Position numbers and translations under genes: made by a program. DNA of 64,000 nt. Source: Saprolegnia diclina VS20 (lineage: Eukaryota > Oomycota > Saprolegniomycetes > Saprolegniales > Saprolegniaceae). A model generated the notes under the pieces. The model was not told the DNA's origin. It worked only from the letters and a program-made list of their open reading frames with translations, and did no database searches. Each line of letters starts with the position of its first letter. Position 1 is the stretch's first letter. The stretch spans positions 761,274 to 825,273 of the forward strand of contig NW_008246069.1 in NCBI RefSeq assembly GCF_000281045.1, given 5' to 3'. Shown in pieces: positions 54,304 through 64,000 of the stretch.

Positions 54304-54583
54304 TGTCGAATGCCGGCGGTTATTCAGTCGCAACGGATATCGTGAGAGATGCTATACCAAGCATGCTTGCACCTCGCTTCGGGAGGGTAGTTTTTATAAA
54401 TCAATTTATACTATACCAGTGGACTAGGCTACGTGGTCTAAATGACTTATTGTCATTGCACTGCATGTTGAATGGGTTGAGGCAAGGCTCTTGACGGTGA
54501 TTGGTCCGCTCTAAGATTCGCTCGAATGTCCAACCAATCAAAGAGCATTTGTGAAGATCCGACGCCGAAAGGACACGGAGCGA

Positions 54584-56157
54584 TGTTGCAGCACGCGGTC
54601 ACGGTCGTCGGGCTGCTGCTCGCGACGCCCGTCCTAGCGTTCCACTGCGCACTCGTGGCCAAGACAGAAGGCTACCAGTCGCAGTACTCGGTCAACGTCT
54701 CGATTGGCACGCCATCTCAGACGTTCGATCTCATCATCGACACGGGGTCGTCCGACCTCTGGGTGCAAGGTGCGCTTCGTCGCTACAGCTCGCTTTGCGA
54801 ATCGTCGCCTAGGTACCGACTGCACGCAGTGCTATGTCGGCCCCAAGTTCAACTCGTCGCAGTCGTCGACGTTTGTGCCGGGCTGCGCTCGCGGCAGTTG
54901 CGACAACACGCTCGCGTATGGCTCAGGCGTCTCGACTGCGCGCGTCGGCCAAGACCGCATTGGTACGCACAACGATCGACAGGAGCGTAATCATGTGGTT
55001 ATGTAGCGCTCAATGGAGTGCCGCTCGTGGACCTCGTGCAGTTTGGCGTCGTGTACAGCGAGGACGCGAGCATCACCAACGTCCTACAAAACAGCGGCAT
55101 CCTTGGCCTCGGGTGACCCACACGCTCAACGTTGCTGCGTTTCTCATGCTACGTTTCTCTGCAGCTTTAGCGCCATGTCGTTCTTTACACACCCGAGCCC
55201 CGTCGAGTACATCTCGGACTTTGCCTTGTACCTCGATGGCACGAACAAGAGCGTGCTCTCCGTGAACCAAGTGCTCGACAAATACGCGGGGCCGCATGTC
55301 GCGTGGTCGACCATTCCAGTCGAAGAGGTAGCGGACTTTTCTGCAGATTCATGAAAGTGGATATCGAGTAGCTGGAGGGTCTCTACACGTACTGGACCGT
55401 GGGCCTGCCTGAAGCGACGTTTGGATCCACGCAGCTCTGCGGCAGCACCAAAAATCGATGCCAAGCAGGTAGTCTTCCCTCTTGAAGGGATCAGCTTACC
55501 AGTATATGCTGGTAGTGCTGGACAGTGGCACGGGCTTTATCGCGATCCCGCCGCAGCTTTGGATCGCGGTGCTGGGGGAGCTTCAGCAAGCTGGCTGCAT
55601 CATGCTCAACCGCGGCGGCCCCTTTGAGTGCATGTCGATGGCGTCCTTGCCGACGTTCCAGCTTGTCTTGGGTACGCAGGATACTAGCAGCAGCATTGCA
55701 CGGTCGGCTTCTAGGCACGCTGCAAGGCTACAAGGTGACGATCGAGCCGAGCATGTACGCGTTTCCAGTCGAAGGCGCCAGCACGGTGCTCGTCGGGCTC
55801 ATTGAGAGTCCGCTGAACCTGTGGATTCTCGGCAGTCTCTTCCTCCAGTACTACTACACGCGCTTCGACATTGCAAAGAAGCAAGTGCAAATGATCTCGC
55901 TTGTTGAAGCGCCAAAGGAGCTGGTGCCCGTGCCGATCGCGGCCGCGGACCAGCCTTCGTACTTTGATCAAATCTACGGTAATTTGCAACTGTCGGATCC
56001 AGTGCCTTCACGTATTGAGGTAGACGAGACGTACATGGAGCACCTCATGGTGCTCTTCATTGTGGGGGCGAGCGCCTTTATGATCTACACCCTCCTCTTC
56101 CGACAGCCGCAGCGGTCCAAGTACGAGCACGGCTACGTCCCTGACGGTACGCCATAG
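54584..56157 (+). CDS. Pepsin-like aspartic protease with C-terminal membrane anchor
   Basis: Signal peptide (MLQHAVTVVGLLLATPVLA) with no long propeptide. Mature sequence YSVNVSIGTPSQTFDLIIDT leads into the first active site DTGSSDLWVQ. Flap-region and lumenal exons follow (NSSQSSTFVPGC, AYGSGVSTARVGQD, NSGILGLG). The second active site is VVLDSGTGFIAIP, then WILGSLFLQYYYTRFD. After about 60 more residues a transmembrane helix (HLMVLFIVGASAFMIYTLLF) and a short tail (RSKYEHGYVPDGTP) follow. Both catalytic Asp are present. About six introns split the gene. The membrane anchor recalls yapsins and BACE-type enzymes, which act at the cell surface or in endosomes. Confidence 0.88.
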
Positions 56158-56441
56158 CATGGAAGTCATCAATGAACGTATCGTGCTATCTAGATGTGCT
56201 CCTCGCCAAGCTCCTCTCCGACCAGCCGCCGCGCCGACGCTAAGTAGCACAAGATAGCATCAATGTACCATACGTCAATGTGATAAACCGCACCCCCGCC
56301 CACTGATTTGTGCGATGATTGGAGCTGGCAGGTCGATGGCAAGCCAACCACTGCAGTGAAAGGTCGTGCGCCGAGTGGTTCACCTGCTTCTAGTACGCTG
56401 CGTTGGCTCGCACCGTCGAGGAATAATAAACAGGCATCTCG

Positions 56442-57173
56442 TTATACGAAGTAGTTGACACGATTCTCAGTCGTGGCAACCGGGGCCGGCGCGGGCTCAT
56501 CTTGGCGCTGGAGCTTCATGAGGTCGGCCAGATTCGAGCCGCGAACGCTGCCAAACTTGCCTCTCGGCGCAATGTTATCCGTGTCGTCGTCGTCGACGCG
56601 TGGCGAGGCGCGCGGCTTCTTGTGTCGGGGCCGCGGTGCATCGCCCTCGGCAGGTGACGGTGCGCGGCCGTAGTGGCCCCGGGGCACGAGGTTCTCGATA
56701 CTGTCAGGGTGCGCGGGCAGCGTTTTCAGCACGAGGCTCATTCCGACTGCAATGACGCTCAAGGCGCAATTGAAGAAGGCAAAGACGATCATGGCTTGCA
56801 CACTTGTGCACGTACAGTACATGCCGAGGCCGCAGTTCATCTTGGGTGCAAGAAGGATACCAACGATCAAGTAGACGCCAGCGAGAACGCCGTCCATGAG
56901 TCGCTCCAAGAGCACGTCCGGCGACAGGCGGCCCGAGAGCGTGACGCAGATCAAGTACAAGACGCCGTACCCGAACGACGTGTACGCGGCCATCGCGAGG
57001 AAAAAGTGCCGCAGCTGCGCCGGGCGGTACGTGTCGTCGTCCGCGACGCCACTCAGCGTGATAGCCTTGTAGGCCGTAAAGAGGCTCAGCAAGGTCGCAA
57101 AGCCGCAGATCGCCTGGATCGCACGCAGCGCGGTCCAGAGCTGCCCTTCCTGCTGCGCGCGATGGCGAGACAT
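56442..57173 (-). CDS. Four-transmembrane protein, unknown function
   Basis: Intronless, 243 residues. Start MSRHRAQQEGQLWTALRAIQ (57173); the frame remains open upstream but without coding bias. Four hydrophobic helices are visible (CGFATLLSLFTAYKAI; FFLAMAAYTSFGYGVLYLIC; MDGVLAGVYLIVGILLA; AMIVFAFFNCALSVIAVGMS). Paired cysteines lie between helices 3 and 4 (MNCGLGMYCTCTS). A cytosolic tail with R-G-x-Y/F-G repeats (VPRGHYGRAPS, APRGKFGSVRG) ends VNYFV. The layout is MARVEL/tetraspan-like, but no family signature is certain. It converges on the aspartic protease gene. Confidence 0.75.
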   Translation of the reverse strand: MSRHRAQQEGQLWTALRAIQAICGFATLLSLFTAYKAITLSGVADDDTYRPAQLRHFFLAMAAYTSFGYGVLYLICVTLSGRLSPDVLLERLMDGVLAGVYLIVGILLAPKMNCGLGMYCTCTSVQAMIVFAFFNCALSVIAVGMSLVLKTLPAHPDSIENLVPRGHYGRAPSPAEGDAPRPRHKKPRASPRVDDDDTDNIAPRGKFGSVRGSNLADLMKLQRQDEPAPAPVATTENRVNYFV

Positions 57174-57805
57174 GCTCAAATCGGAAACTGAGTGATGGCG
57201 AGCTGCACGCAACCGGATACGACCGCACGCAATCCGGATAAACATGCGACATGGTGACAACCGATGGGATCGGACGTGAAAAAAGTGTTGCGATCCAACC
57301 GAGCTAGAGACGGCGGCGGCGTTGGCACTCGGCGCCGACGGCACCGCCGAGAGCAGAAGACGTCGACGGCGGAAGCGGGCTTGCGTCCGTTGCTTGCATC
57401 CAGCGCGAATAATGATCGGCGACGAACTCGAAGGTGAGAGGCGACGCTGGCGACACAGGTCTCCGCACATCATTCAACCCACGCACGTCCGGACAAATGT
57501 GGTGCAATCGGGTCGAGGAAGCCATGGACGAGCAATGTCTACAGTCGCAACCGTGGAAACGCCCGAGAAGAGCCGTCTCGCGCTGCCGGCGTCGATGCAA
57601 GAATGCTGGACCATCGCAGATAAAACGAACGAGAAAGTGGACGAGATGGTGGGCGACAGAAACAACCATCGAGCGCTTACTGACCACACGTGTAGAGCTT
57701 CGTGAATACCACGTGGCTCGCATCAACCATCCTCGAAAGAGAATGAGAGCAGCGAGGCGAGTGAGCTGGGCGAGTGACGTGCATGTGGTAGGAGTTGGAT
57801 ATCAG

Positions 57806-57831
57806 GCAAGCTTGCAGCCGGCAAGCTTGCC
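57806..57831. repeat. Two palindromes GCAAGCTTGC in tandem
   Basis: GCAAGCTTGC occurs at 57806-57815 and again at 57821-57830. Each copy is a perfect 10-base palindrome, repeated with a 15-base period. Confidence 0.8.
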
Positions 57832-57975
57832 ATGGCGTCTGATATATGGGTCCAACCCCTGACCCTGCTGGCTCCGGATGACAAAGTACAAGAAAATGAT
57901 CGGAGGATCTCGGGTTCGATGATGCTGGTGTGGGTTCGAACCCTGCGAACCAAGGTGGCTTTTTGCACGGAAAGA
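57812..57975 (-). repeat. Possible tRNA-derived SINE fragment
   Basis: On the minus strand GGTTCGAACCCACACC matches the RNA polymerase III box B. It is followed by ATCATCGAACCC and a moderately G/C-rich tail. No tRNA cloverleaf and no good box A could be placed, so a full tRNA is unlikely. A SINE relic would explain it. Confidence 0.25.
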
Positions 57976-58122
57976 AATGCATTGCAACTGTGGCTTCCAT
58001 ACTTTCAAGGTATCAATCCACCTGCTTCGTGACGTGGCGGGGCGAGAGGAGAGGAGTCTTCTTGTCGGACATCGGCGGTCTACAGAGACAGCGTCAATCA
58101 CAACTGTGATTGAAACGCAAAA

Positions 58123-59928
58123 TTACACGTCGCTGAACGCAAGTGGCAAGGCCTCGTCGCCGTGGTGCGCCGCTTCGTCGTGGAGCATTTGGACTAAGCG
58201 TTCGTACTTGACCTTTGTGCCTTTGGTTTCAAACTGGAGGCGCACAAAGCTCGTGAACTTGAGCTTCGAGAACTTGTAGCCAAAGCGTTTGATGTTCTTG
58301 CGCAAAACAGCGCCTTCCATGTACCCTGTCTCGTTCGGGTCGTCGAGCTTGAGGCCCGCGATAAAGACGTCGATTGTCACATCGCGCGCGGCCAGGTGCG
58401 CGAGCACCGCACGCGCCATCTTGCGCTGCAGCTGAAGCACGTCGGCGTAGTGCTCGATGACGATTTTGAGCTCGGCAGGGTTGACGCGCACGGTCGCGTT
58501 GATGAACGCCAGCTGCCGCGCAATGCGAGGCGCGAGCAGCACCATGTGCGCAACGATGAGGTACGCGAGGAGGCCGCCGAGGATGTAGTGGGAGGCACCC
58601 ACGTCCCGCGGAATGAGCACGATGAGCGCTTGGGCGAGGAAGCCAAAGTAGAGCGCGTTGAGTGTCAGGAGGACCTTGACACCGACATGCGTCGCCTTCC
58701 GCGAGAACCACGGAAGGTCCATCGCATGCTCGTCCATGAGCTGCGATGCTTGACGGTGCGACGCCGTCTTGTACTTGCAGCCCGTGACCTTGCGGAAGAT
58801 GGTCAAAACCAGGTCCCCGATGCTCGACCGGTCGTGGCGGTCGCTGAGGCCTTCGGCGACGTGGTGCATCTTGAGAAGTGCGTGCGACGACGTCTCCTGG
58901 ATACGCGACGACGCTTCCTACCGTAGGATATGTAGCAGTTGCGGGACCAAAAGTCTACGTGTACCTCGTCACCAACGCGCTTGAGCGACGCCGCGAGCGT
59001 GGCTTCGTCGCCGCCCGCGTGCAGCACCATGCGGTAGACGACGTTCTTGAGGTACGCGTACATGACGAGCATAAAGACTGGGCTTGCATAAGACAAAATA
59101 ACAAATAGCACAAAATTACCCGTGAGCGCGGCGATCGCGACCGCAATGACAATGAGGCGGATGTCGTGGACCTTCTTGCGCGTCTCGGGAAGGTTGAGAT
59201 CGTCGTGGTAGCTCACAAAGACGTCCGAGAGGAAGAAGAGGCCGCTGTAGACGAGGAGGAGCAGGATCCACGTCGACACTTCAACGTCAAAGAGCTCAAT
59301 GATCTCCGTGTCCTGGACCGCGCGCAAATACTTTGGGTAGCTAAAGAGCTGCGGCAACTTGTGCTTTGTGAGGAAGAAGTGGCGCACGATGCAGAGCTTG
59401 GACGCCGAGACGTACGGCTTGGGAATCGTGGCCAAAGCGCCATTGTTCGTCGCCTCTGCGTACAGCTCCTCGGACGTGTAGAGCGCCAGTGTATCGAGCG
59501 CGACGTTGCGCGCCTGAAGCCGCCAAAACATGAGCGCCGACTGCAGCGCGAGGGCGATCGCAAAGAAGAAGACCATGTCGTCGGCGACCTCCCACGCCTG
59601 GTAGGCGGGCGAGTCTTGCTCGACCGCGCCAAACTGCGAGAGGCGGTTGGAGCTAAACTGGATGAGACCACCGACCATGAGCTCTAGTGTGGGCGTGAGC
59701 CATGCAGTGTGGGCGGGACTCGGTACCTTTGTACATCTTGTTGAGCAGGACAAAGTACTTGGCGTGGCTCGCCGTGCGCCCCTCAAGGAGCTTGAGCCCG
59801 TAGCGGAAGACGACGACGAAGAGCACGGTCGCCATGAAGGCGTAGATCGTGCCACGCACAGAGTACTCGAGGCCCGCGTGGAAGAGCACGTCCGACGGGA
59901 ACGCTTCCGAGACCGGCGGCGCCACCAT
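58123..59928 (-). CDS. MLO-like seven-TM protein with EF-hand-like tail (copy A)
   Basis: Three exons. It starts MVAPPVSEAFPSDVLFHAG. Helix 1 (YAFMATVLFVVVFRYGLKLL) is followed, across an intron, by the MLO-type motif KMYK-ELMVGGLIQFSSNRL. More helices follow (MVFFFAIALALQSALMF; LFDVEVSTWILLLLVYSGLF; AAPs-free segment IVIAVAIAALTGNFVLFVIL), with conserved LPQLFSYPKYLRAVQDTEII. After a third exon begins near 58915, two more helices and HATHVGVKVLL-type sequence precede a soluble tail with DDPNETGYMEGAVLRKNIKR and KFSKLKFTSFVRLQF, an EF-hand-like pair. The topology and the ELMVGG and lipid-facing motifs resemble plant MLO calcium-channel-like proteins. It is divergent from copy B. Confidence 0.75.
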
Positions 59929-59981
59929 GTCGCTTGGATTGTTGTGCCAGGTGGAGGGTACCCAGTACGAAACCTCTGAAA

Positions 59982-59990
59982 CTTTATATA
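59982..59990 (-). promoter_or_regulatory. TATA-like box
   Basis: TATATAAAG on the minus strand, about 55-60 bases before the ATG of MLO-like copy A. TATA boxes are uncommon in oomycetes, where Inr elements dominate. Confidence 0.35.
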
Positions 59991-60841
59991 TCGCCGCACA
60001 CGATCGGCACCGTTCGAATCCGAATGCGATACACAAGCTGTAAAGTGCAGTCGTGATATGCTCGCATCCATACCGAGCGTATGTACGGGGTCGACTCGAG
60101 TACTTTGAGCTTGTTTGGACCCTTGGACAAGGCTCTGGACGGCGTGCCGTGATAACGTGCTGCACGCTCTCTTGTGTGGGAAATGCGGGAAATGTGGTAT
60201 TTGGGCGTTACGTCGTCATGTCGAAAGAATGGTTTGGCGCGTGGAAAATCAACACTTCGATCAAGCAGAGGACGTTTTTGCACAATTCGCACACTCGAAG
60301 GATAGAAGCAACGAGGGTTAGATTCAATAGTAGAGCCTCATCAAGCAGTTTCACAGCCCGCATAAGATACTCTACAAAGGGACATTCAACGAACTAGGCG
60401 GTAACAATCAGCTACGTGGATGCACCGTGAATCGGGACGTCCAGCTGCAAACACCGCACGCAGTCCTACAGAATCGAATTCGAATCGCCTCTGCTGCGGT
60501 AAGAGAGTTGCGTCGTCGCGTCGCCCCTGTTCGAACTTGGCACGCCGGTTGTGTGAGAGGCGGTGTGTAATCGTCGCATCCATTATTGTTTGGTTGTCTT
60601 TGATCGGAACGACAACGACGTCGAGAGATGGCTTCCAGATCATGCTTCCAGATGCAAAGACCTATTTCCAGGCTGCTTGACACAACAAATGAACCCTTTG
60701 TTTAAGTCTAAACTGGCGTAGTCAACCATTGGCTGCGCTGCGGGTTTTGTTTGCCCAGACGTCGTTCCGAGTTTCGAGATATCACAATCCCCCAACACGT
60801 GGAAAACGTTTTTCACGAACGATGGCTATGCATTTATAGAG

Positions 60842-60857
60842 GTCATTCGCCAATCGG
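60842..60857 (+). promoter_or_regulatory. Oomycete Inr/FPR core promoter
   Basis: GTCATTCGCCAATCGG matches the Inr (TCATTYG) and the FPR CCAAT-like half. It ends 4 bases before the ATG at 60862. Confidence 0.5.
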
Positions 60858-60861
60858 CAGC

Positions 60862-62668
60862 ATGGCCAACGCGACCGAAGCGTACGACGCCAACGCGTTC
60901 TTCCACGCGGGCTTCGACCCGGCCGTCTCGGTCTTCGGGAGCCTCGGGTTCGTCGCCGCCAACGTCGTGCTCGCGCTCCTCATCGAGCACGGGCTCAAGC
61001 TCGTCGAGAAGGTCGTCGAGCACCATCCGACGTACTTTCGCCTCCTCACCAAGATGTACCAAGGTACGCCTGGCGCCGCCTGGCCTATCGACTTACCATG
61101 CATATAGAGCTCATGGTCGGTGGCTTCACGGCCTTTGTCTCCAAGCGCATCCAGCAGTGGAACGTCCTCTCGTCCGACGACGAGCAAATGGTCAACTCGT
61201 CCGATGACATGGTGCTCTACTACGGCCTCGCGATCGCGCTGCAGTCCATGGTCATGTTCTGGCGCCTCCGCAAGCACAATTCGCAGGTTGACAAACTCTC
61301 GCTCCTCACGGCGCAGGAGCTCTACAACGAGGTGACGGCGAACGACGACACGAGCTCGTCCGCCCTCCCGAGCATCTATCACTCGGTCATCAAGATGAAG
61401 ATCGTCCGCCGGTACTTCCTCAACGCGCACCAACTGCCAGAGCTCTTTTCATTCCCCAAGTACCTCCGCGCGATCCAGGACTCGGAGATCATCCAGCTCT
61501 TCGACATTGAGCTCTTTGCGTGGCTCCTCCTCGTGGGTATCTACGTGGGCTTCTTTGCAGTTTGCGGCGCCGTCGACCACATTCTATTGGCGCCCGAGAG
61601 CACGCTCACGTACGTCGATGCCGAGCACGTTCTGCGCACGCGCCTCCTCGTGCTCTTTGTCTTTATCGCCTGCCTCGGGCTTGTCATGTGCCTCCTCAAC
61701 GTGTACCTCAAGCGCTGCGTGCACTGGATCGTCGTGCAGGCCAGCAACAGCGCGGCCGAGGACCACCACCTTGTCGCAGCCCTCGGACGCATCGCCACCG
61801 AGGTACTACGGGCGTCTTCGATGTAAACTGAGGGCGTGCTTAGGAAGCGCACTTGATCCAAGATGAGACCACCGAGTCGGCAATCGCACGCATGACGACG
61901 GTGGCCAACAGTCTGAGTGAAAAGCCCGACCACTCGACCATCTGGGGGCTGCTCCAGACGCTGTTTCGCAAAGTCACGGGCCGCCAGCACACGCGGGACC
62001 CCAAGCTGCAGATCGCCAAGCTCCACTTGCCCTTCTTTTCCCGCAAGCTCCTCCACGTCTTCATCAAGCTCCTCCTCAACATGAACGCCATGTATTTTGC
62101 GCTCGTGCTCCAGAGCTTCTTTACGATTCTGCGGCCATCGATCGCGTACCCGACCCAGATCTGGTATCCTGTGATCCTACTCGCGCTCACCTTGGCGCTG
62201 GGCGTCAACTCGGCCATCTTTGGCCCGCGCATTGTCGGCCGCATGGCGCTCGTGAACGCGACCGTCCGCGTCAACGCTGCCGAGCTCAAGCGCTCGGTCG
62301 AGCATTTCACCGAAGTGCTCGAAATCCAAGAGAAGATGGTCGCCGCGCTCGTCAAGTACACGGCGACGCACCTCAAGTCGCTCGAAGACATGCAAGACGA
62401 GCTCAAGCTCCACGACGACAAGCACTCTGGCTACATTGAGATCGACGTCCTCCGCCGCACGATAAAGCGCTACGGCTTCAAGTTTTCCAAGAACAAGTTC
62501 AACACGTTCATTCGGCTCCAGTTCAAAACCAAAGGCACGACCGTGCAGTACGAAACGTTCCTCAAAGTCCTTCACCGCACGATCGAGAAGAACGACTATG
62601 GCGCGCACGCCACGTACAACAATTCGCCCACGCTCACGTCCAAGGTCTCGTTTGCCGTGTCCAAATAA
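60862..62668 (+). CDS. MLO-like seven-TM protein with EF-hand-like tail (copy B)
   Basis: Three exons, with intron positions matching copy A: KMYQ/ELMVGG (44-base intron ending CATATAG) and IATE/EAHLIQ (GTACTA...GCTTAG). It starts MANATEAYDANAFFHAGFD. Helices include VAANVVLALLIEHGLKLVEK, ALAIALQSMVMFWRL-like, IELFAWLLLVGIYVGFFAV, LLVLFVFIACLGLVMCLL and, in the last exon, HVFIKLLLNMNAMYFALVL and WYPVILLALTLALGVNSAIF. The soluble tail has HDDKHSGYIEIDVLRRTIKR and KNKFNTFIRLQFKTKGTTVQ, an EF-hand-like pair shared with copy A. The N-terminal EHGL..K(x)n..ELM pattern recalls MLO family members. It is probably a plasma-membrane protein. Confidence 0.78.
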
Positions 62669-63240
62669 ATCAAGACAACTTGTCTTTACCTATGGTCAAT
62701 GTAGCTGTATGCTTTTGGTCAGCATCAGCCATCGGCATCACGCAACGACACACTGCCAGCCATCGCACACTTGCGGGATACGTCAAGATGACGCTGTCGT
62801 GCAGCGTAGTAGTGACGTGGTTGCTGTCATAAACTCTCGATGGTTTGGCGCGTGACGGGTCTGACGATGTTATGACGACTGGCAGCAACCAGCAATTCAC
62901 ACAAGACTGACGTCGTCAAACTATGTTCCCGCCGATGCTAGCGCCGAGACCCATCTTGGCTGACGTACCTTTTTCAAGAAGCTGGTGGCTGCCAGACCAA
63001 GGGCCCGGTTGTTTGTGCTATAATACATACAGTAATCGAACACGTGATTGTTTGCGTACAGCCTTGTCAGCTTTGTACTGCGCTGAGCCACGACAGATGC
63101 AGTGGTGTTTCTATGCTCTTGTGGTTGGGTTAGGAAATGTATCCTTGAATCGTATGGTCACAGACGGGTAGATGCAGTCACGTCGGTGGCGTAGCAGCGT
63201 CCGGTGAATGAAGGTCGCTCGGCATATTGGCGGCTCGTAT

Positions 63241-63275
63241 GCAGAGCTCATCCATCACTGATGGATGAGCTCTGC
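63241..63275. repeat. Perfect 17-base-arm palindrome
   Basis: GCAGAGCTCATCCATCA is followed by one base and then its exact reverse complement. It lies about 200 bases upstream of the ABC transporter start. It can form a near-blunt hairpin or serve as a symmetrical protein-binding site. Confidence 0.85.
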
Positions 63276-63448
63276 CGATGGGCGGTCGACGGTGGGCCCA
63301 GCTGACGCGCCACATCGGAGCCATCGTTGACGTAGTCGATGATATCTTTGGCATTTTTTGCATTTGAATAAAAATACTTTGAAATTTGTAAAGAGGTGGA
63401 TACAGCTCGCCGATTGGCCACGATCCCACGGAGTCGAGATAGTGCAAT

Positions 63449-63465
63449 CTCATTGTGCCATTTCC
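63449..63465 (+). promoter_or_regulatory. Oomycete Inr/FPR core promoter
   Basis: CTCATTGTGCCATTT fits Inr (YTCATT) plus FPR (CCATTT). It lies about 10 bases before the ATG at 63475. Confidence 0.5.
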
Positions 63466-63474
63466 GGACGACGG

Positions 63475-64000
63475 ATGGGATCCTCAGAGCACCGACGCCT
63501 GCTGGGGCCGTCGCCCCTGAGCGACCGCTGCCCCGCAGACGTAAGCGGCCCATGGAGCGTCATCTTCTTTTCGTGGCTCACGCCGCTGCTCAACCTTGGC
63601 AACGCCCGCCGGCTCGAGTTTGACGACCTCTTTTTACTCAACCCCGCGGACCGCGCGACGACCGCTGCCAGCGTCTTCCATGCGCAGTGGGCGCTCGAGC
63701 GTGCGCATTCGTCACCGCCCAAGCTCTGGCGCGCCTTTTCCCGCGGGTACTCGCGACCGGTCGTCGTCGCGGGCGTTCTCAAGGTCTTTCATCTGGCGTT
63801 CCAGTTCATTGGACCTATCTTGATCAAGCACCTCGTCGCATATCTTGGCGACCCGTCGGGGCCACTCGAGATTGGGTTGTACTACACGCTGGCCGTGTTT
63901 GTGTCTGGCATTTTGCAGTCGCTCGCGCTTCGGCAGTACTATTACGTTTGCTACGAAGTGGGGCTGCGGCTTCGGTCGGCCGTCGTCATGGCCGTCTACG
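63475..64000 (+). CDS. ABCC-type (MRP-like) ABC transporter, N-terminal part
   Basis: The frame from ATG 63475 (MGSSEHRRLLGPSPLSDRCP) runs unbroken to the window edge (175 codons). The N-terminal block SVIFFSWLTPLLNLGNARRL, with EFDDLFLLNPADRA following it, is the signature linker found before transmembrane domain 1 in ABCC/MRP transporters. Two helices follow (VVVAGVLKVFHLAFQFIGPI; LYYTLAVFVSGILQSLAL), then QYYYVCYEVGLRLRSAVVMA, the conserved segment leading to the third helix. No intron is present so far. ATP-binding domains would lie beyond the window. Members export conjugated organic anions. Confidence 0.9.
   Translation, partial: MGSSEHRRLLGPSPLSDRCPADVSGPWSVIFFSWLTPLLNLGNARRLEFDDLFLLNPADRATTAASVFHAQWALERAHSSPPKLWRAFSRGYSRPVVVAGVLKVFHLAFQFIGPILIKHLVAYLGDPSGPLEIGLYYTLAVFVSGILQSLALRQYYYVCYEVGLRLRSAVVMAVY

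Larger units (their letters stand above)
57174..58122. other. Intergenic with possible SINE-like segment
   Basis: No gene. See separate entries for the box-B-like motif and the double palindrome. Confidence 0.4.
59929..60861. promoter_or_regulatory. Divergent promoter region of the MLO-like pair
   Basis: About 930 bases between the two start codons. On the minus strand TATATAAAG (59990-59982) lies about 55-60 bases before copy A. On the plus strand GTCATTCGCCAATCGG (60842-60857) fits Inr/FPR directly before copy B. No gene is seen inside. Confidence 0.45.
62669..63474. other. Intergenic before the ABC transporter
   Basis: No gene seen. It holds the 35-base perfect palindrome at 63241-63275 and a promoter at 63449-63465. 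Confidence 0.5.

Noticed and set aside
57890-57975. tRNA gene
   Set aside because: The TTCGAAC loop is present, but no matching acceptor stem, D-arm or anticodon arm could be placed on either strand.
57677-58000. Minus-strand open frame containing GFEPTPAS
   Set aside because: This peptide is a typical by-product of translating a GGTTCGAACCC box B, so it is better read as a possible SINE relic than as a protein.
1-64000. CRISPR arrays, rRNA genes, prokaryotic operons
   Set aside because: No regularly spaced repeats, no rRNA sequence and no operon-like overlaps. The genes are intron-bearing and eukaryotic.

Overview
The window reads as nuclear DNA of an oomycete, most likely one of the Saprolegniales. 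Genes are tightly packed on both strands. Their exons favour G or C at third codon positions. Most are split by very short introns (about 40 to 55 bases) that start GTACG/GTAYG and end in a CTAAC-like branch site plus TAG. Several starts are preceded by the oomycete Inr/FPR core promoter (TCAYTYY..CCA). Flagellar genes (PACRG, RP2) fit an organism with zoospores. The species call is inference. Exon joins were made by eye from splice signals and reading frame, so gene spans are firmer than single splice sites.

Layout. 1-14 kb: a macro-domain-like protein, a small conserved protein, a DHHC palmitoyltransferase, an AAAP amino-acid transporter, a RhoGAP, an HRD3/SEL1L-like ERAD protein, an ERGIC-type thioredoxin protein and a GNAT acetyltransferase. 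14-20 kb: a ubiquitin-like-domain PI4K-gamma-type kinase, an uncharacterised multi-exon gene that shares a 31-base start-to-start gap with a small divergent gene, and another small two-exon gene. 20-28 kb: a cyclic-nucleotide-dependent AGC kinase (PKG type) and a tandem pair of PPEF phosphatases with EF-hands. 28-35 kb: a bZIP factor with a changed DNA-contact residue, PACRG, a MAPKK and a membrane-anchored sedolisin. 35-46.5 kb: a cluster of TKL receptor-like kinases with a shared 12-Cys ectodomain, plus a receptor pseudokinase, a kinase-less paralogue and a foldback MITE. 46.8-57.2 kb: a HAD phosphatase, a large dysferlin-domain protein, a SIM-bearing nuclear protein, RP2, a membrane-anchored aspartic protease and a four-TM protein. 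58-62.7 kb: a divergent pair of MLO-like seven-TM proteins with EF-hand-like tails. 63.5 kb to the end: the start of an ABCC transporter.

How the genes relate. Signalling dominates: receptors, MAPKK, PKG, calcium-linked phosphatases, PI4K, RhoGAP and MLO-like proteins. A secretory/ER group (HRD3, ERGIC-TRX, DHHC) and a ciliary pair (PACRG, RP2) are also present. The strongest candidate for something new is the 35-46.5 kb receptor array, where catalytic receptors, a pseudokinase receptor and a receptor stub sit together with a MITE between them.
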